Assembly: GCA_963070105.1 (NCBI GenBank)
Contig: OY718807.1
Coordinates: forward strand, 310,001-374,000
Direction: 5' to 3'
From: Litomosoides sigmodontis
Taxonomy: Eukaryota; Nematoda; Chromadorea; Rhabditida; Onchocercidae
DNA length: 64,000 nucleotides
This document shows positions 1-12,700 of this stretch, piece by piece. The position numbers and the translations under genes were made by a program. Positions within the stretch are counted from its first letter, which is position 1. Every line of letters starts with the position of its first letter. A model generated the notes under the pieces. The model did not search any database. It was not told where the DNA came from and saw only the letters and a program-made list of their open reading frames with translations.

Positions 1-418
1 AAATGATCTCATCGCGAAGCTATTCTGATCTCCTGACATTTAGCCGCCGAAAAAGTACAGATAAAAATTTGAAACCGTTCGCGGTCGCCTCGTTCACGCC
101 TCTTTCCCCCTTTTCATTTGCTACTAGCCTCACTCCTTGTCTCATTTCTGCAATAGCGAATGAAAGCCACGGCACAAATATTCTCAGCTAAGCAGTTTCC
201 TTGGATATAAAAATTCAAACTTGAGATTTACTCGTCAACTTCTTTCGGCACTATTACCTTATCCAGCATCTTTTTTTTCCTCCCTCTCTCTTATCTCCAG
301 CTCCTCCTACCTATATCTAATCGTATGTCTCGATCGAATCATTTATTTGTTGAGAATTTTTTTTTTTCTATTTAAAAGTAATAAGTCTGAAGTTCGAGGC
401 ATTAAGTCTCACTTACAG
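1..418. other. Left edge, unresolved sequence
   Basis: There is no gene here that I can support. Bases 40-190 are GC-richer than the surroundings and open on both strands. A minus-strand reading with a possible start near 160 stays open for about 40 codons after an acceptor-like site, but nothing joins it. Pyrimidine-rich stretches near 270-300 and 350-370 look like intron ends before the short exon-like segment at 419. Confidence 0.3.
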
Positions 419-490
419 TGCAATATAATTATTTCGGTGTCGGAATACTATCGGCGCTCCACTTTCGCCCCAGCTGACGATGAAATGTAG
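419..490 (+). CDS. Possible last exon of an unidentified gene (partial)
   Basis: Directly after a CTTACAG acceptor there are 23 codons and a TAG stop, reading ...SEYYRRSTFAPADDEM. An AATAAA follows the stop within ten bases (497-502). This is the usual look of a terminal coding exon followed by its polyadenylation signal. No upstream exon could be linked to it and the family is not recognised. It may belong to a gene whose body lies left of the window, or it may be chance. Confidence 0.3.
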   Translation, partial: CNIIISVSEYYRRSTFAPADDEM

Positions 491-1176
491 AATGTAGAAT
501 AAATGCATGTGTGGTTCATCAGTGTAATCAAAGGCTTGTAATAACGATATAAAGATCATTCTAGTTCTGACTTGTCATTTCCAGTACCATATTTCTTCAT
601 CCAACACTAGTCAATGCACCATGTAGAGATTGATGTAGGGACTTAACTTTCCCTTTTTTAGCACTACTAATTGCACATACTTTTCCACAGAATTCAACGT
701 ATACCATGAATTTGAATTCAGACTTATTCCCCAATCTAAAATCGTTTCATATTTTCCTCTTTTTGAAATATGAATAAACTGGCAAGTTGTTTAAAGAAAG
801 CAAATGACAAAATTTTGTTCAAATTTCATGAAGGTCACTTAAATCTATAATGATTTTGTTTAAAAACAAGTGAGCGAAGTATTTTCATTGTTAATAATTA
901 AAAAGAAGAAAAAGCGCAACATACTTTGCAATAGCCTACTGATTGATAATCCATAAGTGCTTGGTATTATAATGGTACCAGCCTAAAAGATAGGGTACCA
1001 TCGTGAAGCCATCGATCGATTTTGTTATAAAGGACATTGACGTCAACGCTCGATTATTTGTTCGAGACTAGAAAGCAATAATGATCATTGCTTGAAGAAA
1101 GCACATAAATCATCCCACCCTCCCAAAAGTACTCTTTTTTTCTTTTCCTAACAATCGCCGATCTTTGTCCTCTCAG
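491..1176. other. Intergenic, nothing recognised
   Basis: AT-rich sequence without a convincing exon. The AATAAA at 497-502 could serve the exon-like segment just before it. Confidence 0.4.
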
Positions 1177-1851
1177 TGTGCGTGCATTGGTGCAACGAAA
1201 TTTACGAATTGCTCGAGGTTCCCGAGCAACTCGACCGTACACGGCCATTACCAGAGTGCAAACCAGATCACCAGCTCAGCATTGCCGAACTTCATTTACT
1301 ATCCCTTCACCTTCTGGTAAGCTTTTAGATTTTTTTGTAACCTTAGTGGACCCCATTCGCCCTCACACTTTCTAAAAAATCAACTCCCCGCTTAGACTAC
1401 CGATGTTCACCTCCTCACTCCACAATGTTGTGCCGTTTGGGACAGATGAAAACATCAAAGAAATTGCCCTAATTGACCTTCTCAATAGAAAACTCAAACA
1501 GAATTCGGAAATCAACACAGAGCAGTAATTAATTACATTGAACCAAATTACATTGGCATGACAAAACAAATATTTAATTCGCGTGACACTTCATCATACT
1601 GAAAAAATACCGCCGTAGCCTTCAGATAGGAAGGAAATGGCAACTGCGACGCTTTTCACTGATTCGCGCAGGTAGAGCTGTTTTCGAGGTGCGCTCACAG
1701 AGTGCAAAACAGCTCAACAGTTATTGCAATCATTTCCAGTGTCGAAGAATTTAGTCGATTAGAGATCGGAGAAAAAATCCGTATAAATGAATCACTAACT
1801 AATGACTCATCCCTGTTCAAGCTAATTGCAGATGTCAGGATGAAAAGTTGA
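1177..1851 (+). pseudogene. Three exon-like segments, unidentified gene or pseudogene
   Basis: Three stretches look coding. Segment 1177-1316 follows a CTCTCAG acceptor, ends at GTAAGC, and contains HWCNEIYELLEVPEQLDR in one frame. Segment 1396-1524 follows CTTAG and includes FGTDENIKEIALIDLLNRKL. Segment 1701-1851 follows CTCACAG, includes SVEEFSRLEIGEKIRI and ends in TGA. The second and third join in phase (2/2). The first does not join the second: its protein-like frame ends in phase 0, and the frame with the right phase makes a TGA across the junction. This suggests a decayed gene, an unseen exon, or chance. The family is not recognised. Confidence 0.25.
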
Positions 1852-3344
1852 AATTCATTGCAGCAAGCGGTGTCCATTCATCCTATAGCAAAACACGAGT
1901 CTTCGGTGTGATTGTCACGACTTTTTCAAATGCACCCAAGCTCTTCTTCCCCTGACTTTTTCGACTCCCTTACTAGTCCCATATTTGTCTGTTTTAAATC
2001 ATCCCCTGAAAAGACGTAAAGGTCAGTGACTTGCTCCTAATCGATCTCAGATAATTTGATAAAAACGAATTCTTTCCAATCTTCGTGTGAATAACCGTTA
2101 ATAGGTGTGAATAGCCTGTTCCGAACCAAGGAGTCGAGAAGCAAAACCAGTGAATATTGCAAGATCACACAAATTGCAATCAAATATTAAGCTCAAGAGA
2201 ATATAGCTGGAAATGAAACGAACTGAGTATGTCGGTGATTTTGCTACCCTGAATTTTAAATTTGGATAACTACTAAATTAGACCGATTTCAGAACGAAAT
2301 CCGTGAAATCGAATCATTCAGGGATGCATCCTGAATCACATAACACTCGGTCAAACGACAGGAAAAGGAATCTCCTGAGGAGTGTTGTGCGGAATGGAAA
2401 GTGTTGTAGGGGTCAGCTTTGCACCAACCAATATTCGAACAACTCACTGGCCGAAAAGTAGTTTGCATATGGCTTGTGAGCATTCCGTGTGAGGAAACAT
2501 CAGTGTGGGGTGCTTTGTGGATCGGCGGGCATCAGGTGGTTCGGGACACACACGCAGCGTGTGTGTTAGCAGTCAGGTGCAGTATTCATTAAGCGAGGTA
2601 TTCGGATTGACGTGCAGTGAGATGAATTTTCTATAGTTTGACCTTGACCTAACTGGTGTTGGAGTATCCCTGTGACTACGACTCAGACCATTGCTCCCTC
2701 GCTCTTCTGTCTCTTATGCTGAGATTGCGCTGAACCTATCTTCAGATTAGAATCGCTGCTCATGTTTATGGTGTTTTCATGGTCCACGGAGTGTTGTGGA
2801 TTTTCATTAAAGGCTTAAGGTTTAGAGCTGAATTCTACGGGCCTTGAAATATCAAAGGTGATGTTGAGACAAGCATTGTGTGTGTGTTGCTATCGAAGTA
2901 TAAGGATTTCTTATTTCAATGATTTGCAGAAGATGTGTTGTTGCATCTTCAATTTAGTCAAATTATTATGAGATATGGATTTAATTGCGTAATGTGTAAA
3001 TTTAAAGTGGGTTGTTGTTTTATTTCCCTCCTAACGGTGTAATGCTTACCAACTTATAAACTTGCAGTTATTCTTGAACCGGATGCACTGTTTTACCCTT
3101 TCAGTTTTACATGATAAATACTGGCATGATTGTAGCTTTATCTCTTATAATTGTAAATGGAACTTGCAAAATTGAAACCACCAAGCTTATTTACATTATT
3201 ATATAAAGTTTGTTACACTGACCATTATTCTGTTGAATCATTAACTGATGACACACACGGGGGACTTTGAGTGGATATTTTCAGATTACGGGAGGAGTTT
3301 TTGACACCAGTGTGACAGGCTGTAACGAAGTGACTTTGAGTGCA
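1852..3344. other. Intergenic and upstream region of METTL9
   Basis: Mostly non-coding. Bases 2290-2600 are GC-richer and partly open: after ATTTCAG at 2292 one frame runs about 60 codons without a recognisable motif. Acceptor-like sites occur at 3067 (TTGCAG) and 3285 (TTTTCAG). The latter is in frame with METTL9 and may be its trans-splice site or the start of an internal exon. Confidence 0.35.
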
Positions 3345-5679
3345 ATGTTTCGCAGCCAACGAATTGCACGGCTGTTGTTGGAAAAGGAACAGTTGAATGA
3401 ACTATTGTTTGCTAGTGACCACTTCGAATGGTACTCTATTGACAGGTAGGTAATCTACTGTGGTAGACCTGTAAATTTATTGTAAATTAAGCAAGAAAAG
3501 GAAATGTTCCATTTACTGTTACCGATTTCAAGAACAGCCGTAACTCCGTACATGCTTAAAAAACTCCATCAATTCTACATGGATGAGGACGTGGAAACCT
3601 TTCTAAATAATTCTCGTGAAACTAGTAATTCGTTCTGTTTACAGGTACGTCTTTTTTCTTCTGCTTGTGCCTCTTTCTTGCCATTTCTACATCCATTTCT
3701 TGAGGATCGGTGGAAGACTGGTAAAGTATTAGTGATCTCTCTGGAAAGGAAATGTTGAAAAAAATCTCCTATCTCGAAAAAAATTGTATTCTGATGCCTA
3801 GTGTGTAGTTCTTTTGAGAGTTATTTTTAACAGTTCTATAGTAATATTTCTGTTCTCGATATTAACATGAATATCTGGAGTATTAATGCTACATATCTCG
3901 AGAGCATTAACCCATATTACTCTCCGGATGTACCACATTTTAGATTTATTTTTCCATTTCTTCATTTTTATAACGTGGTTTTAACGTGGAGAACATCATG
4001 AATCTCTTCTTTGTGATAAAAGCAGAAAAGTCGCTAAACGGATTATAAGTGAGCCTAGCACTGATCCCAATTTCTCCGAAATTCCTATCATTTGCAATAA
4101 GTGGTTTATAAATTTGAGATCTATTACATGCTTGCTTCTTCGCTGCTGTCAGTGGTATTGACAAGAACAAACATTAATGGTGTCTTGGGCCGAGGTGGTA
4201 TGCACCTTTTTTCTCTCACACAATTACAAGAATTTTTAGACGTTACAGCTGGGTGGATTTCTTACGATAAGAAGGTGAACGTTTTCGTTAAATTTAATTT
4301 ACTTATTTGCTGTCCATTCACCTTTTTATCTTTTTTAACCTGAAATCCAGCACCACATTGAATATTTTCAGCATGATTTATCGCATGATCTTAGAAATTC
4401 TTTTGCATTGTTATTCTTTGCGGTTAACTTCTGTTTAAGGAGGAAAGGAAATGTTTTTCATTCAGCTTCTAGATTTGGGTGCTGGAGATGGTCAGATAAC
4501 CGCTGTAATGGAAAAGCTATATGGGACTGTTTCAGTCACAGAAGCTTCTAAGGTGCTCGTACTGAAAAATCTTTGGGATATTTGAATTAGGCTTGTTCAG
4601 TTAACCAATATAGTAAGTCTCCCTATGGAGATTTCAACTATAACTTGCGTCAAACCTCATACGTATTCTAACTAGGTAATAGTGCATTGCCCTGAGGAAG
4701 AAAATACGAAGTGTGATGAAGGCCAAAATACTAAGCGTGATATATGAGTATATAAAAAAAGTTGTGGATGTAGAAACTAGGGAAAGAAATTTATGAGACT
4801 TATATGTTTTTGAGCTTTTGAAATTCTTTTTTTCGTTATTAAAGGTAATGGAATGGCGCTTGAAGCAACGAAGATTCAGAGTCATCCCAATGGATAGCTG
4901 GCAGCAGTCTGAAACATATCATTTGGTTTCAGCACTTAATCTGTTTGATCGTCATTACAATCCATCTTTATTATTAGCTCAATTACACACAATCACTCTA
5001 CGTTCCGAATCATTATTGCTGTTGGCTGTTGTTTTACCACTACATCAGTATGTGGAATTCCATCCTACACGTCGTACAAATCGACCAGGTACCGTGTGTA
5101 AGATTTTTCAGAGGTATCCGCTAGGAATAGCTTTGCGATATTTTTGCGGGTAGATCAGCATTAGTTATTCGTAATTTTATATTGCATGTTTCTGGATGAA
5201 GTCTTCATGATTAAAGTTTTGCATTCAACTATAGAAAATAATACCAATTATTTTAATTAGTGCAAGGTTCTTATAGATATAAAAATTTCGGTCAGAGGCA
5301 GAACTTTCGAAGAACAAGCAGGCTCATTAGTAGCAGATGTTTTAGAACCAGCAGGATTTCAGTTGCTGAAATGGGGCAAACTGCCTTATTTAAGCGAAGG
5401 AGATTTCAGAAGAGTATGATACTACCTTCGCCCTCTTTATTGCATTTTTTCGTTGAAGAGATATTTAGTTTTTAAGTCGTAAAATTAGGGCTTTTTCCCA
5501 GGTTAAAATTAGGATCGATACTAAGTTTCTTAAGCTGGAAACTCTTATAAACGGTCTAAAGTTCATAATTAAAAATATTGCAGCCATTTTACCACCTCGA
5601 TGATGCTATATTTCTGCTAAAGCCGGTAAATATCAGTTCATCCAAGACTAGTCTCTCGGATCCTCTTCCAAAGAATTGA
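3345..5679 (+). CDS. METTL9: Methyltransferase-like protein 9 (DREV family)
   Basis: Predicted protein-histidine N-pros methyltransferase, which in animals modifies HxH motifs using S-adenosylmethionine. Seven exons join in phase: 3345-3445, 3533-3644, 4119-4274, 4466-4552, 4845-5093, 5261-5413, 5584-5679, giving 317 residues (human METTL9 is 318). The N-terminal region has TRTNINGVLGRG, matching the conserved SRTSINGLLGRG block. The SAM-binding motif LLDLGAGDG is at residues 124-132. Later blocks are ALNLFDR, VVLPLHQYVE, LPYLSEGD and a C-terminal DDAIFLLKP. The frame is also open back to an acceptor at 3285, so the start could be further upstream; I chose the first in-frame ATG. The end of exon 5 is uncertain: frame requires the donor at 5094 (GTGTGT), although a better-looking GTAAGA lies four bases on. 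AATAAA follows at 5742. Confidence 0.92.
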
Positions 5680-5741
5680 GTGCCGAATTGCGATTTCACT
5701 TTACTTTAATCACTTGTGCTGATCACACAGTTATAACTGTG

Positions 5742-5747
5742 AATAAA
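5742..5747 (+). other. Polyadenylation signal for METTL9
   Basis: AATAAA 63 bases after the METTL9 stop codon. Confidence 0.6.
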
Positions 5748-6165
5748 TCCTTTCCCCACTTCCATTTGTAAAAGACACGACACTGTCTGTAAATGGTAAT
5801 GCACGTAAGCGTTGCAGTGAAATACTTCATAGGTGTAATCAATGCACACTGAGGCATACACATTCAAGTCTGCTTCCAGTCCTGGGCCGGTGAGTATTTT
5901 ACGGTTGGAGGAATTGTAATTTAGATAATGTGTTTATGGACCTGGTTTTTCTTCCGGGAATTTGGATCTTCGAAGTTGATAGTAGCAAATCAGATTTATT
6001 CAGGCGAGGGAGGTGGTGGAAAAAAAGGAGAGTTGTCCGTAACATATTATAAGCATGCGAAGTGGTGTGAGAGTTTTTCTAGACTCGAAGTGATGCAGGT
6101 CTTCAAGTGTCTGCCCGCGAACTCTTCGTAATATTTCTGTCTTGCGAAATCTTGTGCAGTGTTAA
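5748..6165. other. METTL9-FAM114A intergenic spacer
   Basis: About 0.4 kb with no exon supported. A purine-rich patch lies near 6005-6030. Confidence 0.5.
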
Positions 6166-6171
6166 TTTTAG
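6166..6171 (+). other. Possible trans-splice acceptor, FAM114A
   Basis: TTTTAG one base before the ATG at 6173. So short a leader suggests spliced-leader addition here; this is inference. Confidence 0.45.
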
Positions 6172-6172
6172 A

Positions 6173-9100
6173 ATGACGGATTCAGACACGGAGTCTTTTC
6201 ACAGTGCTGTTGATAGCTTGTTGGATGAGGAGCATACGAACACCAGTGATAATAACTTCAAAAGGAAAGAGATTGTCGGAGAGAGGAGGGTCGATGCTGT
6301 TGAGGATAGTGAGTATCAATTCGATGGGTCTAATCAGTCGGAAATGTTATTCATGAATAGAAAGAAACAAATATTTGAAGATCGATCATTTTCCCAAGAA
6401 TCTGCAAAATGCAAATCTGTTTTGGAGGGAAGAGACTGTGATGTTGTATCAGCGGATGAAGCTCATTTTGATCAAGGGCGAAAAGTCATTGCAATCCTGT
6501 CCTCCCTTGATCAAGAATTAAAAGTGGGCGATGTCCCTTCTCGGAAGACGGTCGAGGTCGGTTTCCAAACACCGCAGTGGTCTACTTCACAATTATCAAG
6601 ACCAGAAAATGATAACGAATGCGACGAAATTTCGGGGAAGAACGCGAAACTATTCGCAACGAATGTATTTAAAAGTGAAGGAGTACGAAAGTTTGGATCG
6701 GATAGTAATAGAAAATCTGAAACTGAAAGTGAGAGTTCTGGATGGGGACTTACTTCGAGAATTGTGGATGAGAAGTGTAATACCAACATGGCGCAGAAAA
6801 TGATTGATCATGAAGGGTGGGATGATTGGGGGGAATTGGAAGATGTAGAAAAACATGGGGATAATAGCGCGATTCAAAATGAAAGCCAAGAATTGCCATG
6901 CACGCTGACATGTGACAAACAAAATGTAATTATGGCTACGGACCTAAAGGTGAATGTTTTGCTGTTCTTGATCAGTGCTCAGAAATTCTTCCAAACAGCA
7001 CTTAGTTAAAGTCAAGTTCTGAAGAAAAGTACGAACCTCAGTGATTTCCGTTTGGCCTTATTTAAGTTCGGTTTGATATATTCAGGCTGAGCTGGGAACA
7101 AAGGAAATTAAGACAAACAAGTCGTTTTGGAATTGGAGTGAATTTGGCGATATGGTCGCCGCTGTTGGTTAGTAATGCTTGTATCGCACCGGTGTTGATG
7201 TTCAGCATGTTGGTGATGGTTTGTCAAATTTTTCCTTCAAGCGTGTTGGATTTTGCTTTTATTTGTTTTGTACTGAATAAATTTTTTTCCAGAAGAAGGT
7301 TTAACAAACATATCCAGCGTTGTCGAATCAGGACTTGGGTTGCCAACAGCAGAAGAATTGGTGAGAAATCAGTCGATAGAAAGGCCTGCGAATGATTCTG
7401 GAAAGGCTATAAGGGTTGGCGTTCTTTTTACTGCAGTAGTTCATTTTATACTGCAGATATAGTTTCATCATTTCATTTCCTAGTTACGTGCTAGACATTG
7501 CAGGAAACAAAAGAAATAACTAGCTCCAATATAAAATCATATGGCATGCTATTCGCAGGTTTGGGGGCTAACGCTGTGACCAGTTCCTTGGACGTACTTG
7601 AAGCACTTGGCAAAAAGACATTTGAAAAACTAACCGTACCACAACAGGTTTGGACACTGCCTTAATCTATAATGACATGCATAAGTAATAGTGCAGATGA
7701 AAGTGTTACTTTGATATAATATGGGATATAAATTATGTCTCATTTTGAAAATTAGGGTTCGGAGAAAAGGCGATTTATCTTCGAACCGGAGAGAGGTCAA
7801 AATTTGTCCGAAGTTTTACGAGAGCTACGCGAAAGTAGAGCAGAAGAAGCGACGCTTGAAATTAGTTGTCTTACAAAGCGCGAGCTTGCATTTATTGATT
7901 TCTTCGAGAAATTTAGTGGCATACTTCACCTGGAAGGCCTCGAAATGCTCTCAAAAAATTATTTGCAAAAAATTCCACCACAAAGAAGAAGGTATTTTAT
8001 ATTTCTGCCTTGTTACCTTAAAATCACGAGTTTAAATGCCCTGATTTATATTTTGGACTTTTGGAAAGTTTCCTTTTTATGGTCGGAAGGGTAGTTAGTT
8101 AAAGAAACATTTATTGGCCAAGGAACTACTAAAAAAAGTTGGGAACCATATTAAAAGAGGTAGGTGTTAGTTAAATGAAGCTTCGATTGTAGAATCTTGG
8201 AACTTTAGTTTCAGTGCTATTCAAATTGCTTGATTTTCCCAGGGAAGTAAATGAAATTTTCGCCGAAGATTTGGCGAATACTTTGGAAGAATATCAGGAC
8301 GATGAACAGGAAAACTTTGTGCATAATTTTAAAGAAATATTATTAGCTATCGCCCTACCTTATAAGGTTTTAATTTGTTTTATATTATTGGATGTAAGCT
8401 TATTGAAGCTATGTTATATCTTAGTACATGTTATTTTCTGTGGATGGGCGTAAAATTCCGTATATGTAGGGTTCGGGTTTGGTGGATTCCTATACGCGAT
8501 GTCAAGGACGTTTGGAAAAGTTATCCGATTGTAGCGATCGAAATTTCGAACTTTTTTTGGGTATGTAGTCTTTTTTGAACTACTTGTAAGTATATTTTTT
8601 CAGTATGAAATATAATTAGTATTGTATTTTTTCAACTTGGAATTGAAATTTAAGGCTTAATAACTACTTATTTCCATATATCCCATTATCATTTACAGAG
8701 TGTTTGGCTGATTTTACCGCTGAAAGCGTGCAGTCGATCCATAAATTGGGACAGTTGCTGCTAATTACGGCTGCACCAGTAAAGCAGGAGCCATTTTCTG
8801 AATTCCATAATCTAATTGGACGACAAATTTCATGCTTCAGTAATCAGTTTGCTCAACATATCAGTGCGGTTGGTACGCCCTCTAAAGAAGTGTGTTCCAC
8901 GCTCTTAGTGTTTATGTGTGTCTATATGTCTATGTATGCATACCCAAACTTTATAAAATAGCATTTTTGCTTTGACATGTGTGTAGCAGTTTACTCTTTT
9001 TTCATGTTTTGTGCTGAGTTGTTTACGTTATTCTTAAAATTGAGACTAAAATTGAAGAGGATTAGACTTTTGTACTGCGGACCATGATTCGCAGGATATG

Positions 9101-9284
9101 ATTTTCATGCTTTGATTTCCAGCTAAACATTAATGTAGATTTAATATTCATATGAGGTTGTTTTCATATAACAGTTTTCTTACAGATAGAAGAACTAGTC
9201 ATGGAGATATTTCTAGCAGCCGGAGACTCATTCTCATATGTACAGCAGTCCTTTCGCCTTCTAAGACCACTACTGCTTCTGTGA
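6173..9284 (+). CDS. FAM114A: FAM114A / NOXP20 family protein
   Basis: Orthologue of vertebrate FAM114A1 (NOXP20) and FAM114A2, cytosolic proteins of poorly known, possibly Golgi-related role. Exons: 6173-6949, 7086-7167, 7293-7414, 7504-7647, 7756-7991, 8215-8366, 8470-8560, 8699-8889, 9186-9284, about 630 residues. The first exon is acidic and low in structure, and ends with a Trp-rich GWDDWGELED motif. Diagnostic blocks follow: SGLGLPTAEEL, GLGANAVTSSLDVLEALGKKT, SGILHLEGLEMLS, then helical segments and a C-terminal FLAAGDSFSYVQQSFRLLRP. Most junctions are in phase. The intron between 7991 and 8215 is not: the strong donor leaves two bases while both usable acceptors need one. An unseen mini-exon, a weak donor at 8012 or a sequence error could explain this. 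Confidence 0.88.
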
Positions 9285-9352
9285 TCCAACTTTTTTTCTT
9301 CATTTATTTTCATATTTTGAATTAAATTATACGGAATCCATTGTTTGAAGAC

Positions 9353-9358
9353 AATAAA
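9353..9358 (+). other. Polyadenylation signal for FAM114A
   Basis: AATAAA 69 bases after the FAM114A stop codon. It lies in a stretch that is open in one frame but is better explained as 3' UTR. Confidence 0.55.
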
Positions 9359-9745
9359 CTTTTAAAATCTCATGCATTAAAGGTTACAGCATATCTCGGC
9401 AATTCGCTTGCTGCATTCACTGCTTTCGTTATCCCGCCGTTGGCATACGCTTTATTTAGAATCAGGAATGACTTGCAGACTTTCCAGGCTAAGCCGTCAG
9501 TTAATTTTGTGGAATTAAATGTAGAATCTAGTTTAAAATCACTGTGTGTTGTGACATACCGAACTTTATGGAATTAAAAATGGATATATACGTGAAACGG
9601 AAATTTTCAAGAATTCAAGAAGTTACATCAAGTTTTAGGAATACATGGCACATTATCAGTTTTCATTATTTATCAAGTTTTAATTTTATCAAACTTCATC
9701 GAACATTGAAATCTAAATATGAAAAAACATTTGAAGCGTCAAACT
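9359..9745. other. FAM114A-PLA2G6 intergenic spacer
   Basis: Short spacer between two same-strand genes. There are acceptor-like AAG sites (for example near 9610 and 9735) but no strong TTTCAG directly before the PLA2G6 ATG. Confidence 0.45.
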
Positions 9746-12700
9746 ATGTTTGGTGTCTTGAAAAAGGTTCGAGATATATCAGCGATGCAATGCTATGATT
9801 CTGCAGTGAGTGCATTTCGCCGAACTGCTGCCATTGTTTATTCGTCAGAACCAGACAAGGTTGCCGTTTATATTAAAGTGTTTGCAAAGTAACTTGTTAA
9901 TCCATTGTTGGTGAACGAAGTGATGTGTATTTGTCCTCTTGCGAATGAACAGCTATTATTCTATTCAGGTGGAAGCCATAAATGCTTCGACGCTTAGAAC
10001 CTTCAAGAAATGTGATGGTTCTTATACGTTTGCACTATACGTAGATAAGCCAAAAGATGGAATATATTATATTGTATACGTGCCGAGAATGCTAAAGATT
10101 TGGCGTACACAGAATCATGATGAAGCAGAATTACTAAGGGATCGGTTGAACAATCTGGAGCAGCTTATTAATATTTTGGGTAATATTACCATACACTTTG
10201 AAAGCCTCATGCGTAAAAGTGTAAAATGATGGATATTTTTATCATTCACTTTATCCGAGCAGTTGCATTGTATTATATGATTGCTTTGTCTAAATTCCGC
10301 CTAATATATTGCGCATCTAAGATGCGGTAGATTACTCAAAATTTCTCTCTTTTGTTGAATAATTTTTTGTATCCAGTGGTCCTTCTTTAAGAGAAAAGAA
10401 GTTCGAAGCTATTCGATGTTGAAGTGGAGCGGTTGAGAGATTCGGTGATCAAACATCCTAGTTTTAATGATATTCATCATGCAGCTGTTTGTGATTTTCC
10501 AAAAGTTATTGTCGAGTTGTGCAGGGATCGTCCAAAGTTCGTTTTCATTCAGCAATGCTATAAAAAAAAATTTCTGTGAAGCGCCTATGTTTATTTGTAT
10601 GGAAGCTATTAAGAGATAAGATTTAGAGTTTCAAAAATTCCCTGCAACGATGATTATTGAAGTGGTATAATCGAAAATAGTTTCATAATTAGAAGTATTT
10701 TGAAAATTTTCAGAAATTCATAATTTTTAATATACTAAAGTAGCCGTACCATCAAAACTGTCACATTAAAAGGAATTCGTTAATAGCAACTGTATGTGGA
10801 GAGAAAAAATGGCAAGGTTTAAGTGCAAATCAGTTGATAAAAGTTGTTATTGCATAATTATTTTCCATAGTTTATCTATCTGCAATGGCATTTCATCCTT
10901 TGAATAATTTATTTTTCATAATTTATTAAATTGCTCAAATCCATTAGGATAAACGTTTATTTACAGTATGGTCAATGAAAAATCTACTGATGGTTACTAC
11001 CCACTGCACACAGCAGTGGAAAATAATGCTAAAGAAGCTGTTCGAGTCCTCCTGAGCTTGGGTGCCCACACCGCGAAACAGGATTCTCATTCAAGGAGTG
11101 CTGTACATTATGGTGCTGAAAACAATCCAGAAATACTAGAGGTATGTTAGGCGATGGTGATACTTTCTTTATTTCTTTCTGTAGATTTTCTGCTGCGGAA
11201 GTCGAAAACTATATTTATTCTTTTCTATTGTCATGCTCCAGTAGCAATACTTCTTTTATCTTTAGCTGCTGGCGGGAGCTCATGACTTTGTGGACGCTGT
11301 AGATGTAATTGACGAAGATGGCTTATCACCACTTTGTCTTGCTATTTGTTCAGCCAATGAAAAATCTGTGGAACTCTTGTTGGATGCAGGTTGTTCAACT
11401 GGTCCGTTCCCGGGTGGTTCTGTGGCTGCTATGATTTCCATCGCTGGTTCATCACCCAGTTTGTCGAGGTACAAAAAAAATTATTTTTTCTTATATTTTT
11501 TTCGTTTCATTCTGTTTTTTTATATTCGCAGCATATTTTTATGGCTTAGCTTCCCACAAGCTTTGCAGTTATTAATTTGACCAATTTCAGTGTTAAAAAA
11601 CTGTAAAAAATTAATAATTTATATTTAAGGATAGTGGATTTGTTATTAACACGAGCACCGCAGTTCTTAATCGAAGAAGTCGGTGATTCATCGGCTATAC
11701 TTCATAAAAAATTGGAACCAAAAGTATGTTGAGTGATATTTGTTTACAGCTTGCGTAATACATGCTGATGTTTTTCGTCTAACCCAACACATGAAAAAAT
11801 GAAAGACCATGAATAAAAACGTCCGCGAAAATGGCATGGAAACCTCAAGTTTTACTACACTAATTGAAATTCATGGAAAAAACCGTAGGGAAACAAAGGA
11901 TATGCACTTACGGAGAATGGTTTGCTTCAATAATTTAACTCACTGGACGAAAAATATTTCAGTTGTTGTATCATATTCTGGAAAATCTTGGTGATGTCGT
12001 CAATGTAAATGTTCGAAATGACTCGGATCAAACACCGCTATATTGTGCTGTAACCCGAAATGATTTGACACAAAGTTTTATACTCCTTACATACAATGCT
12101 GATGTAAATATCGCAGATATTGAAGGTGACACTGCGTTACATGTGTCCGTTAAGGTACACCTCGTTTTCAGTAAGCTGGAAGTTGATAGTTTCGATATGT
12201 TTTTATACGATAGAACGAGTTACTTTGAAAGTATTTTATCTTTAAATTATACGTTTGAAGTTACTATTGTGTCCATCTATAGCGCTTTTCGATTTCTTAG
12301 AAATCTTTGAAACTTTTTTGTGTTTTTGGAACTTTCGTCAATATACGAAAGGAGGCGAAAGTATTCTGGGAATAAATTTTCTGTTTTTAGAATGGAGATG
12401 TTGATCTTGTGAAGTTGTTATTGTGTTTTGGAGCATCAGTGCAACTAAAGAATAACCGTGGACAAGCAGCATTGGATATTGGAAGTAGGTGAGTTTGTAT
12501 AGATTTTCTGGAAACGTTAACAAATCATGTTTGACAACTTTCTGTATGATTCCTTCTTAAGCGAAATGGCGGTTTTTTGAACTCTAACCGTTGTATGCTT
12601 ACATAACCTTTTTGGGCGACTTATTACTTGGCCGAATTTTTCCTTGATGAGTTAATTTTTCTGCAATAAGAGTGCCTTGAGGATTTCATTCGTGAACATG

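Noticed and set aside
9341..9577. A 78-codon open stretch after FAM114A with hydrophobic residues
   Set aside because: It begins beside an AATAAA just after the FAM114A stop, has no linked exon, and is best read as 3' UTR and spacer.
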